Shown: piece by piece, positions 46,131-58,200 of the stretch | How positions within the stretch are numbered: the stretch's first letter is position 1 | How the letters are laid out: each line of letters starts with the position of its first letter | Source: Adineta vaga | Taxonomy: Eukaryota; Rotifera | Reading direction: 5' to 3' | Assembly (NCBI GenBank): GCA_021613535.1 | Contig: CP075492.1 | Span: 7,316,001-7,380,000, forward strand | DNA: 64,000 nucleotides | Notes under the pieces: model-generated | Database searches by the model: none | Seen by the model: only the letters and a program-made list of their open reading frames with translations | What the model was told of the DNA's origin: nothing | Program-made: the position numbers and the translations under genes

Positions 46131-46921
46131 ATGGGCTGTACGAGCTCGAAGCATGAACTATCACCTGAGGACTTGCGATTTTTAAAATCTCATACAACAT
46201 ATTCGGAAAAGAAAATAAAAAGTTGGTACAACGGTTTTATGGTAAGAATATCAATTTTTTCAAAGTTTTTTCTTTATTTCAATTCAATTGGAACTTGTTC
46301 TAGAGAGATTGTCCAAATGGTGAATTGACACGCGAGTCCTTTATTCAAATCTATAAGCAATTTTTTCCAAAAGGACGTGCCGAAAATTTTTGTGAGCATG
46401 TCTTTCGTGCATTTGATTCGGGTAAAATCTATGGCAACTAATTGAATCTATTTTTCTCTTTTGATTCTATTATTTAGATAATAGTGGGAAAATTGATTTT
46501 AAAGAATTTTTACAAGCAATTAATATAACATCCCAAGGAACTCCTGATAGAAAACTAGATATGGCTTTTCGTATGTATGATTGTAATGGCGATGGATCAA
46601 TTGATGAAGCTGAAATGCGACGAATTATTAGTGTATGTATTACAGAAAGATATTGAAATAAATATTTCTTGTTGTTATTGACATATTTAGGCTATTTATG
46701 AATTAATTGGTGAAGATATAGAACAACCAGATCGACAAGTTGAAGCCGATGAACGTGCTATGAATATATTTCGAATGATGGATAAAAATTCTGATGGAGT
46801 ATTAAGTCGAGAAGAATTTGTCGATGGTTGTCTAAATGATGAACAATTGTATCAATTATTAACCCAATCAAGTCGATTTGGGGATAATAATCGTGGTTCA
46901 CAATCCTCAATTGATGATTAA
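46131..46921 (+). CDS. neuronal calcium sensor (NCS/visinin-like family)
   Basis: Four exons (46131-46241, 46304-46421, 46478-46632, 46691-46921) encode 204 residues. The start at 46131 gives MGCTSSK, an N-myristoylation signal; the ATG two codons earlier would spoil it. EF-hand 1 is degenerate with the family's Cys-Pro signature ([17 protein letters not shown]). EF-hands 2-4 look functional: [24 protein letters not shown] and [13 protein letters not shown]. The protein would act as a calcium-myristoyl switch that moves to membranes and regulates kinases, channels or receptors. The tail is longer than usual ([18 protein letters not shown]). It cannot be assigned confidently to NCS-1, hippocalcin or neurocalcin by eye. 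Confidence 0.92.
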
Positions 46922-47083
46922 TGCTGCTGCTGCTGCTTCTTCTTCTTCTTCTTTTTTTCTGTTCCTTATCTTTATTCTATTGTCTTTTGCTGTATTGGAC
47001 ATTCCTTTAGAAACATATGAGAAAAATATTAATAACTTCGTTCATTTTACTTGTAGATTAAAAGGAAAGAAAGACAAAATAAG
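46922..47083 (+). promoter_or_regulatory. short spacer with splice acceptor before HYPK
   Basis: Only 162 bases separate the calcium-sensor stop from the HYPK start. The spacer contains a GCT-repeat, a pyrimidine tract and TTACTTGTAG (AG at 47055-47056), 27 bases before the ATG. This is compatible with trans-splicing or a very short 5' UTR intron. Confidence 0.45.
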
Positions 47084-47522
47084 ATGTCGGATAGTGTAAC
47101 ACCAGTTGTGAATGAAAATGGTTCTGATGACGAAAAAGATGAAGAACAAGTAACAAGTACGAATCAAAAGAAAGAAGATGCGAAAGTTGAAAAAGAACTC
47201 GATCGTGTTACCGACCGTGTTGATGACGAAGAAATGGGTGCAGAAAGCATTGGAAATGTAAAAGACACGAGTTTTTTCTTAAAAAAGAACTCAATCCCTA
47301 ATCTTCTTCTTCTAGGCTTTATCAGCAATCAATGACAAACGTCACCTTGATGAATCAAAACGTAAAGCTGAACAAGCTGCATTAGCGAATGTAAAAATTC
47401 GTAAAGAAGACGTGGATTTTATTGTACAAGAACTAGAATTGCCACGTTCGAAAGCAGAAAAAACTCTACGACAACATCATGGTGATGTTCTCGCAACCTT
47501 GAAAGCACTTGTGAATGCTTAA
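47084..47522 (+). CDS. HYPK: huntingtin-interacting protein K, UBA-like NatA cofactor
   Basis: Two exons (47084-47257, 47316-47522) encode 126 residues. The first 60 residues are acidic and unstructured. The C-terminal part carries the conserved ALSAINDKR helix and the UBA-like end (IRKEDVDFIVQELELPRSK, then AEKTLRQHHGDVLATLKALVNA), the diagnostic block of HYPK. HYPK binds the NatA N-terminal acetyltransferase on ribosomes and damps aggregation of nascent chains. The start has a clear acceptor just upstream. Confidence 0.93.
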
Positions 47523-49364
47523 CTAATCTTGTGATTATGTTGTTTCGTCCGATGAGAAAAAAAAACTATATATCTAAACAAGAAAAATCATTTCTCTGCC
47601 CTATAGGAACATTTTTTTTCTTTTTTTGTTGTTGTCTCGTATAAAATAAACATTCTTGATTAATTATTATTGAAGCAGAGAAAGAAAATATACCGTCATA
47701 ATGCCCTGTGGTAAATTCCAATCTGACATTGAATGTCTTGAATATTGATAAAAATGTACAGATTTATTAACTAATCGCTTAAAGTACTAATGTACGCGTT
47801 GTGCATGAAAGTGTCTCTAGATGGTCGACAGACGTGATATCTAATGTTTAATGTAAGAAATTCTGGTGATCTTCGTAGACGATTTACAAGCAGTATACTT
47901 GGACACTGTAGGTTATCGACGAATAACGAATAATATGTAAGCTAGTTCATGATTGTTGCTATTTATACTTACTCAAGTGGATGATGGAAATACTTGAATA
48001 TCATGATAATAAACTTCAAGGAAAACTCTGTAAGTGTAAGTTTGCGATCTTGAAATTTAAATGCAGAATTACATTATTGAAATATTCGAATCTTTGTCTT
48101 TAGTATTTAAAGATTACAGACCAGTGTAAAATTGAATCATTTTCTAGATGATGAATTACGTTTTATTTCTCTGAAAAGATATCAGGAAGTGTGAATAGAT
48201 CTCGCATATCAAAATTTTTCTTTTCAGATTTATGACGCTCTAATATATATTAAATGGATCATTAAACTAAATACCTGACAACAACTTATCGTCGAGTAAA
48301 AATCATTAAAGAAAATTATATAATATTTCAAAGTCACCCAATCACTTTTAGACTATTGTTAAGAGATTAATTACATATTTTCACAAACAATTTCGAAACG
48401 AGCATAGAATAGATTGATAAGATCGACTGTTACGCGAGTTGTTCAACAAACAGTAACAAGAAAACAAAATTAAACTCAAATTCAGCTGAAGAAGTTACTA
48501 TTATCTTATTCTACTTGAAATGAAGATTCTCTTCACATCTCTGAAACCATCTTGAAGGTGCGGGTGTGAGTATGAACATACACATGTCTAGAATGTGAGC
48601 GATAGTGAGAGTTTATATTCAATCAATCGACATCAAGGAAGAAGTCACAATTACGCATACATTCATTGGGAGTTACAACTATAGCTATCTTCATCTACAT
48701 TATCTTAGTAAAAGAAAGTTTTCTTTAAAATCAAAAAAGATCTTTGTCATGGTTTTTTTTAGATTTATCATATCTTTGAACCGGAAAAAGGACCAAAATC
48801 TGTGGCAAAATGTTTCCACTCCATTTCTTTTTAATAATTAACCAAATTTTTTCAAAGAAGATCTGTCCAAAAATAATACTAACGATGTAATCTCACTCTA
48901 CACACAAGTTAGGCGTATCTTAACGCGCATTGTCGAAAGCAAAAGTTCGCAAAACAGTTTGAAAAAAAATTATAACGGCGTAAAAGAAAGAGATCTTCTT
49001 CAACCTTTGGAACGAAAGAAATATCAAAATTGATTTAGTAGAATTCGAGTTACAGGCGTTTTTCTATTCAGCATCCAATAGTCTCAATCTGTTTCTCTAA
49101 AAACTCTTGCACGCATATACAAGTCGACTTGTAATGACATCTATCAAAATTGCACCATCTATCCATCTTTTATCATTGCTATTTTCATCATCCATTCTTT
49201 CTTTGTTCTCATGATTCATTCATCCTGTCTTCTTTCACAAAAAAAGACATTTAGTCGATTCTTTCTTCGTCAATCGTCGGACGTGTTTCTTACTTGATAT
49301 GCGCCATAACTTCGTGAACTTTAACAAATATTTTGTATAATTTCAGATTGACAAAACTAAAACA
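47523..49364 (+). other. 1.8 kb intergenic region
   Basis: No gene supported. The frame at 48605-48841 has no homology features. Near the right end a TTTCAG acceptor (AG at 49345-49346) lies 19 bases before the ISWI start, suggesting a 5' UTR intron or trans-splice site. Confidence 0.5.
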
Positions 49365-52300
49365 ATGAGTGACACAGAAGAACCTATGGATACAGCAAAT
49401 GATAAAAATGACTCGGAAAATACAACACCAACAAAACGTGCAGCAGTCATCAAAAGACAAAAAGAAAAACTCGAAGAAAAAAAAGATGCCGATGAATTAG
49501 AAGAAGAACTTGGAGGCGTAGACGAATTACCTGAAGGAGAAGATGAAGAAGATTCTGATCAAGAATATACAACCAAAAAGAAGAAACCAATTAAAAAACC
49601 AGAAATAGTTCTTGATCCTGCTTTTCAAAGCCGATTGGTAAGACGAAAAATAGTCAATAGATTGTTTTATTTTCAAAGTATTTTCTTTTAGAATGAAGAT
49701 CAAGTCAAACGATTCAATTATTTACTTGAACAAACTGAAATTTTCTCTCATTTCGTTCAAGATGGCCAGTTGAATAAACATACTAAAAGTGGTGGTGCAA
49801 CATCACCATTAAAAATGAAAACACAACCAAAAAAACCAACGACAACCAATACTGCTTCTATTGGAGAGTAAGTCGAATCAATGAAAAAAAAGAACTTCAT
49901 GAATTTTTCACAAAAAAATCTATATTTAGCCATCGTCATCGAATGACAGAAGAAGAAGAAGATGCTGAATTATTAAGTGATGTGAAAGAATCAGAAAAAC
50001 TCAGTTCAATAACAAGATTTGACCAATCACCATGGTGTAAGTTTCAGAAACGAATTGATCTATTACAACACGATACGATCATTTAAATGTTTTCAGATGT
50101 CAAAGGTGGTGAAATGCGTGATTATCAAATTCGTGGTTTAAATTGGATGATTTCATTACATGAAAATGGTATCAATGGTATTCTAGCCGATGAAATGGTA
50201 AAATAAGTTCTACGAATTAGTACAGGAAATATTGAATGATGTTTTTTAGGGTTTGGGTAAAACTCTTCAAACTATTTCTTTACTTGGTTATATGAAATTA
50301 TGTCGCAAAGCTGTTCCACATTTGGTTATATCACCTAAATCAACATTACGAAATTGGATGAATGAATTAAAACGTTGGGTACCATCATTAAATAGTGTTT
50401 GTTTAATTGGTTCTCAAGAAGAACGTACTCGTGTTATTCACGATGAAATTGAACCCGGTGGTTGGGATGTTCTTGTTACATCCTATGAAATTGTTTTACG
50501 TGAAGCAGCTCTTTTAAAAAAACATAATTGGTCTTATGTTGTTATTGATGAAGCTCATCGCATTAAAAATGAACAATCTAAATTGAGTAAAATGGTACGT
50601 TTACTTAAATCAACAAATCGTCTTTTAATTACTGGTACACCATTACAAAATAATCTTCATGAATTATGGGCATTATTAAATTTTCTTTTACCTGATGTCT
50701 TTGATTCTGCTGATGATTTTAATGCTTGGTTTGATACACAAAAATGTTTAGCTGATGATAAAGATCTTGTTACACGTTTACATGGCATCTTAAAACCATT
50801 TTTATTACGACGTTTGAAGAGTGATGTAGAAAAAAAACTACCACCAAAAATTGAAACGAAACTTTATGTTGGATTAGCACCTTTACAACGACAATGGTAT
50901 ACAAAAATTTTAATGAAAGATATCGATATATTGAATAGTGCAAGTGGTAAACTCGATAAAATTCGATTATTGAATATTCTCATGCAATTGAGAAAATGTG
51001 CTAATCATCCATGTAAGATTTATTTTAAAAATTGGACTTATTTCAATTTGTTCTTCTTCAGATATTTTTGATGGTGCAGAACCTGGTCCACCCTTTACAA
51101 CGGATAGACATCTAATAGATAATTGTGGCAAAATGCTTATCTTAGATAAATTATTAACGAAATTGAAAGAACAAGGTTCACGTGTATTAATTTTTAGTCA
51201 AATGACACGAATGTTAGATATCTTAGAAGATTATTGTATTTGGAAAAATTTCGAATATTGTCGATTAGATGGTCAAACCTCACATGAAGATCGACAAGCA
51301 TCTATCGATGCATATAATAGTCCAAATAGCACGAAATTTTTATTTATGCTTTCGACACGTGCTGGTGGTTTAGGTATTAATTTAGCAACAGCTGATGTTG
51401 TTGTTTTATATGATAGTGATTGGAATCCACAAGTTGATTTACAAGCTACTGATCGAGCCCATCGTATTGGTCAAACGAAAACAGTAATTTGAAAGAGTTT
51501 TTTTTTCCTTCAATATTACTATTGAGATCATTTGGTTTTAGGTTCGTGTATTTCGTTTAATAACTGAACATACTGTTGAAGAACGTATTGTTGAACGTGC
51601 TGAAATGAAATTACGTTTGGATCATGTTGTTATTCAACAAGGTCGTTTACAAGAAGCAGCAACGAAATTAGATAAAGATGAAATGTTATCTATGATTCGT
51701 CACGGGGCAACACATGTGTTTTCTTCGAAACAAGATGAAAATGAATTGGATGTTGATATTGATTTGATCTTAGCACAAGGTGAACAAAAAACGAAAGAAT
51801 TACGTGAAAAATATGAAACGATGGGTGAAGGTCAATTGAGAAAATTTACTATTGATAATGAAAATCTTAGTGGAGCCAATGGTAGTGGATCCGGTGATGG
51901 TACTGATGCTGGTGGTGGTTCAATTTATAAATTTGAAGGTGAAGATTATCGAGAAAAACAATCATCAACTCTCGGTATTAAATGGATTGAAGTAAGAGAA
52001 ATCTTGAATTGTTTTTAAAATATTAATATGAAAATAATTAATCAATTCTAGCCACCAAAACGAGAACGTAAAGCAAATTATGCTGTGGATGCGTATTTTC
52101 GTGAAGCATTACGAATGAGTGAACCACGTGCACCCAAAGCTCCTCGACCACCACGTCAACCAAATGTTCAAGATTTTCAATTTTTTCCTCCACGTCTTTT
52201 CGAATTACTTGATCGAGAAATTTATGCTTTTCGAAAATCAATTGGTTATAAAGCAGTACGTGATCCTGATCTTGATGAACAAGAAGGTAAACGACAACAA

Positions 52301-53274
52301 CAAGAGGAACAAAAGAAAATTGATGAAGCCGAATCCTTAAATGAAGATGAACAATATGAAAAAGAACAATTACTTCAACAAGGTTTCTGTAATTGGACAA
52401 AACGAGATTTCAATCAATTTATCAAAGCAAATGAAAAATATGGTCGTGATGATCTCGATGCTATCTGTCGTGATGTTGAAGGTAAAACACCTGATGAAGT
52501 TATGTCCTATGCAAGAGTATTTTGGGATCGTTGTCATGAATTAACTGATGTTGAACGTATTATGGCACAAATTGAACGTGGTGAAACAAAAATTCATCGA
52601 AGAATTAGTATTAAAAAAGCCCTTGATGCAAAAGTAAGTTTCAAAATGAAGCTGTGTTCATTCAGTTGAATTGATTCTTCTTATTGAAAAATTTAGATGG
52701 CTCGTTATAAAGCTCCATTTCATCAATTACGTATTCAATATAATACGAATAAAGGCAAAAATTATACGGAAGAAGAAGATCGTTTTCTACTTTGTATGTT
52801 ACATAAACTTGGTTTTGATAAAGAAAACGTTTATGAAGAACTTCGTTATGCGATTCGTCAATCACCACAATTTCGTTTTGATTGGTTTCTTAAATCACGT
52901 ACATCAATAGTATGTAATCACATGAAAAAACGCGAATTTTCTCTCTTTTCTAATCGATCTCTTATTTAATTTAGGAATTACAACGACGTTTAAATACATT
53001 AATTACATTTGTTGAACGAGAAAATCAAGAACTCGAAGAACGCGAACGAGCTGAAAAGAAAAAAGGACGTACATCATCGAAAAACACCAATGCACTTAAC
53101 TCATCACAAAATTCTCAATCAACATCTGTTGCAAAGGTTTGTCATGTTTTTATCTATAAAAAATTTCTTCTTATAAATTCATCAATTATTTAGATCAATG
53201 GCAATCAAAAACGTAAACCTGATGCTTTTGTCAATGCATCGAATAGTTCGCCAGCTAAACGAAAGAAGAAATGA
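49365..53274 (+). CDS. SMARCA5: ISWI chromatin-remodelling ATPase (SMARCA5/SNF2H-like)
   Basis: Eleven exons (49365-49637, 49692-49867, 49930-50036, 50097-50197, 50250-51012, 51062-51483, 51542-51991, 52052-52633, 52697-52909, 52975-53136, 53194-53274) encode 1109 residues. An acidic N terminus precedes the SNF2 ATPase. Visible motifs are [22 protein letters not shown] (Walker A), [11 protein letters not shown] (DEAH), [19 protein letters not shown], and the helicase lobe 2 ([19 protein letters not shown]). The C-terminal HAND ([18 protein letters not shown]), SANT ([20 protein letters not shown]) and SLIDE ([19 protein letters not shown]) modules follow. The tail is Lys-rich. The enzyme slides and spaces nucleosomes. 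All phases are consistent and no lesion was found. Confidence 0.97.
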
Positions 53275-54436
53275 TCTTATTTTTTTACATATATAATATA
53301 AATGTCATATCTTGGCTCTATTCAGATTTCTTTCTTTTGTAACAAACAAAAAAAAACAAAATTTCAAATTAAAAATAATTTGTATGTGTGTTGTTATGTC
53401 TAACTGTTGTTGTTGTTGTTCGTTTTTTTCCTCTTATTCATTGAGATCGACAAAATGTCGAGTGGAAACAATTTTTTTTTGATGATTTATCAATAAATAA
53501 GTCATGAATTCTGCACTAGTATCACGAAAGAAACTTATTGGATTATTTTTATCATCGATTGTTAATAAGAGGAAAAAAAATGTTATTCGTTCTTTCGACT
53601 TCATACAGAATCATATCTTCGTGTATTCTTTTCAGACAAAAAAATCACTTATATATCATCATACGATATATGAATAACCAATAAGATTTATCTGTAAATG
53701 ATTTTAATCTTATTCCTAGTTTCTGTTTTTTTCTTCCCATAAAACCTCAATATCTCATCGAATGAATACATAGCATATCATTTCGCATGTATTTAACATT
53801 CTGTGAAGTAAAATGATAAGACGTTTCGCACATATTCATCTTACTATAAACTTGAATCGACATATTTTGTATTCTCTTCATTTGATATTCTTTCATAAGT
53901 AATGAGTTTTTTCATTAAATAAATTGTATGCACATTTTTCTTCAATGAAAAAAGAAAATATATGTTCGTGACTGTTTAAACCTTCTTAGATATTCCAAAA
54001 AGAAAACCTGACAAAGACAATATGAAAAAAAAAGTAACACTATATAGTAAAGCGAGAAGATGAAAAAAAGCTTTTATGTAATTAATTATTATAAGACTTG
54101 ATTAAAAATTGATTCGAAAATCGACTTCAAAATAAACGAAATCATAACATGAAGAGTCTATCTCTGCTTCTTCTTTATGTTATTATTGCTGATGATTATT
54201 GCCTAGAGATGATTATTGTTTATATGAATTATGTCGGTAGAAAGAGAGCAATTTCTTTGATTTGATCATTATTTTAACTGTGTAATTGACTTTTTAATAA
54301 TTATAATGCAAAGTTAGATTGGTTGATTAATCATCTAAGACAAATAGAAGGAAGAAAGAAAGAAACAAAAAAAATGATGTGTAATTTTGTCTACTAAATT
54401 GATGTTCTCCGGCTAAATGTAAGTAACAACATTCAT

Positions 54437-54462
54437 ACATATATATATATATATATATATGT
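54437..54462. repeat. (AT)n microsatellite
   Basis: About twelve AT units. Confidence 0.85.
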
Positions 54463-54630
54463 ATCTACGACCATCAAAAGCAATCTAGTAGAACATTGTC
54501 GACAAGACTTTTCCGTCATGCATATACAAACCAAGATTTGATTGCACCAATCTTCTCTATAAGAGAAGCGAGCAGAAAAAAAACCGATGAGATATGTATG
54601 AAGCGCTCGATGTCTGTCTGTCAGTTCTTG

Positions 54631-54678
54631 TATGATAATAATAATAATAATAATGATGATGATGATAATGATGATGAT
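54631..54678. repeat. (AAT)n/(GAT)n compound microsatellite
   Basis: Consecutive AAT then GAT trinucleotides in intergenic DNA. Confidence 0.85.
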
Positions 54679-55279
54679 TTTTTGCCTTGCCTAGCTATGT
54701 CTTTAGCAAGCCGTACTATTATCATTTACATTCATTTCATCTCATATCATACTCATCATCATTCGTCGTCGAGCTAACAATAAGCCCACTGTATAATCGA
54801 CATTAACAACTAGACGTCAACGTTAATCTTGCATTTCTTTTCTCTTCTCCTGCTCTCATATTTTTCTTTATTTCTTTCGTTTACATGCTCTAATAGCAAG
54901 AGAATAAGAGAAAAATTCAGCAAATCAGATCGCTCGTTTTGTTTGTGAATTGGACGAATCCGCATTCAGTATGCGCAAAGAAAGAAAAGAGAAGATTAAT
55001 TTTGTTTTTGATATAAACTGTTTCATGATATTAGGAGCATGTGTCTATTCCGTTCTTGCTTAATTCGGATTCGTTGAGAAAGAGAATAATGCGCGCATAT
55101 AACAGGGAGAGAGAGCAAAAAAACACATCAAGAGAGAGAGAGAGAGCAATCCACTTTTATAGTCATGCGCGCAAGAGAGCGCGTCCGTTTGTTCTCTAGC
55201 TACAGATTTTTTTTGATTAATTTTGTATAGATTATTATTACATGAAGCACATACTAGCATAAAAAACGAGAATCAAACA

Positions 55280-58200
55280 ATGGAAATTTTACGTGCTGAA
55301 ACCAATGAATTTCCTCATTTGAAAGTATGTTGATATGTAAAACTTTGTCTCTTTTTAATGTATTCGTAATTTTTATCAATTAGAATACCGATGGACCAAC
55401 AAATAGTTCATCGACATCATCATCATCATCCACGGTTGATGAAGACGAAGATAATTTTTCCAATGTGAGTATCGCGGATGACAAACGAATTGGGAGAAAA
55501 TCTCCTGTTAGTCATGAAGATAAATCGAAATCTACTGATGAACATCGATCAAATCAATCTTCACCACAACCACCGATTGTTCAATCTATTGTCAATCGAA
55601 CAACATCCACAACTGATTATACACGTCAACGAGAACGTCTAGCAAAGGAATTGAAAGATTATGAAGATCGATGGCTAGCACATCGAAATTTTCTTCTCTA
55701 TACACAAGCATTTAGTATGAAACCCGAAGATCGTGAACGTTTATTTTCGCAAATTAATTCGACAAATAATGATGAAGTGCTTTCGCGTTTATCAAAAGAA
55801 GAACGAGATCGATTTTTAACAGCTGCTTTGTATAATCAACAACAACAGAATCCATATAATTTTCATCAATATCCATGGACAACACCGCCAACAACATCAA
55901 CGCTCGTTATTCCACCAATACCGTCAACGACTACCGATCAACAGCAGCAGGCACAACAACAACAACAACAACCTAAATCACCTAGTTCAGATGATAGTGG
56001 TAATCAATCGAATTCTGGTAGTACAACAGAATGGTAAATCATTTATTTAACAATCTATCAAAATTATCATGTTCTATTTATTTATTTTTTCTCTTTCTCT
56101 CTTCTTTATTAGGACATTTGAAGAACAATTTCGTCAGGTAAGACTAGTTTTGATCAACGAGTAATCAATTAAATTTACTCGAACAGTTCCTATCTCTATC
56201 AAGATCTATCATTTTCTTTTTGCTTCTGTTTGCACATCATTTGTATAGGGCGTCTCGCTCACTCTTTGTAGACAAAATGAGTGTTGATAGCTTTGAGGCA
56301 ATAATTAATTGAAATGTTTGGTCGATGTATATAAATGGGGTGCCATAAGAGATGTAACAAAGGCTCATTCATCTATTTTCTTTTTAATAGAAGCACTTAT
56401 CTATTATTGAAGACACGCGGGTTAAGAGAGAAATCAAAACCACATCTATCTTCTCTTTTATTTTCCATAATAGTTTCATAGAGAAGGTAGATCAAGGCAA
56501 ATATGCATAGAGAGAAAGAGAAACAGAGAGAGAGAGAAAATTAATCTTCAGAAAAAAAACGAGAAAACGTTGACCATCTGTATGAATACACACATACACA
56601 TTCATTGCTTATTATTTATTGACAAGGTAATTAGAGACAAAAAAAAAGATTGATTATTTGAAATTCTTTGTCAGAATAGAGAAGAGGAAAAAAAAGTTTA
56701 TATGTATATATATTGCTTAGATAGTCTGGCATATCAACATACACACATCATCTCAGTTGATTAGATCGGAAAATAATTATCGAGCTGAAGGTTAGCAAAG
56801 ATGCTAGGCGTCTGTTTTTATTCTCATTTTTTTCTATTTATGCGTATGTATATAGATATATATATATATGTATAAAGAGAGGCGTTGTATGTCGTTGAGA
56901 AGTAAATTACAATCAGATATTGTGATCGATGTGGCTCGACTGACATTTCTGCTCGTATCTTTCTCATCAGGTTTATATAATAATAAGAAGTTTCTATCCA
57001 TCAAAAAACGTTTATGATCACGCAGCTGTTGTTTAGCTTGTAACTATCCCTTTAGACTAATTTTCTACCGATTAAGGCCGGTCAGTTTTTGTCTGATGAT
57101 CAATTTATCGTTTACATTAAAGGCAGAACATATCCATGTCAGTCATATATACATATCAACTAATTGCTTTCGAAGAAAAGAAAAGAAAGAAAAAGACACA
57201 TTAGCTTTGCTCATTTATATAAATATGTGCATCTTGAGATTATTGATGAGCTTATGTGGTTGGATCAACAATTAGTCTCATTGGGAGTTGCTCTATTGCT
57301 ATTAAGATTTGTTTCCCGAAAGAAAGAAAATGCCTGATCATCAAATAGAGAATGTCGCACGTATGGAGAGAGAGAGAGAGAGAAAAGAGGAAGCACAGCT
57401 CGAGGCTATATCGATTATTTGTTACTAATTGCATTGTTTCGAGGCAGATGGTTGACGAAGAGAGAACAAAAAAATGAGCATCTTAAAGAAAAAAAGATTT
57501 CTTTTTATGGACTATTCAATTTCAATTAAATAACAAAGAATATTCCAGCTGCTGTCAAATGAAAATCAGCTTAAAGATTATTTCTTATCCTATATGTAAG
57601 ACACGTTTATACAAACGAAGAATATTAAACGATGAACTTCATTCTCTTATCAGGTCAAATCGAGCAGAAAGTCGGTCGAGCACTTGTGTCTATAAAAAAG
57701 GAGCAAAAGAAAAAGCTTCATCGATCACAATTACAAGTTCGAAGAGATGATAGTCTTCAACGAGACAAATAAACAAATCATCGTTGTATATACGCTCGAT
57801 TAAACTGATTTCGGGAAAAGAAATAATTCCTAATGAAATTTCCTCTGTCTCAATCAATGTTAATGAAAGCAAAACGTTTTCTTTATATCTTCTCCTTTTT
57901 TTGCAGCTCTACGAATTATCTGATGAACCAAAACGCAAAGAATTTCTCGATGATCTATTTGCATTTATGCAAAAACGTGGTAAGTTTATTCTTATTGGTA
58001 GATTATTTTTTACCAATCAAAATCAAAAGAGCATATCAATATCAGTAGTCATTGCAATGATCTAAAGGAATGTTGTTCTGCTCTGTTTTTTTTCTTTTTG
58101 AAAATGATTATCGATATATCATAATAAAACAAAACATTTGACTGTTAACGGAAGTGTCGGTTAAAGTTCAAAGAAGATTGAAATCAAATCTGAATATATC

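Larger units (their letters stand above)
53275..55279. other. 2 kb intergenic region with AT and trinucleotide repeats
   Basis: No gene supported. The frame 54496-54777 comes from AAT/GAT repeat sequence. It contains an (AT)n tract at 54437-54462, (AAT)/(GAT) trinucleotides at 54631-54678 and GA tracts near 55105-55145. It probably carries regulatory DNA for the ARID3-type transcription-factor gene. Confidence 0.5.

Noticed and set aside
48605-48841. A 78-codon frame in the gap before ISWI
   Set aside because: No recognisable features and unlikely composition.
54496-54777. A 93-codon frame in the gap before ARID3
   Set aside because: Contains translated AAT/GAT repeats (Asn and Asp runs) and no domain.
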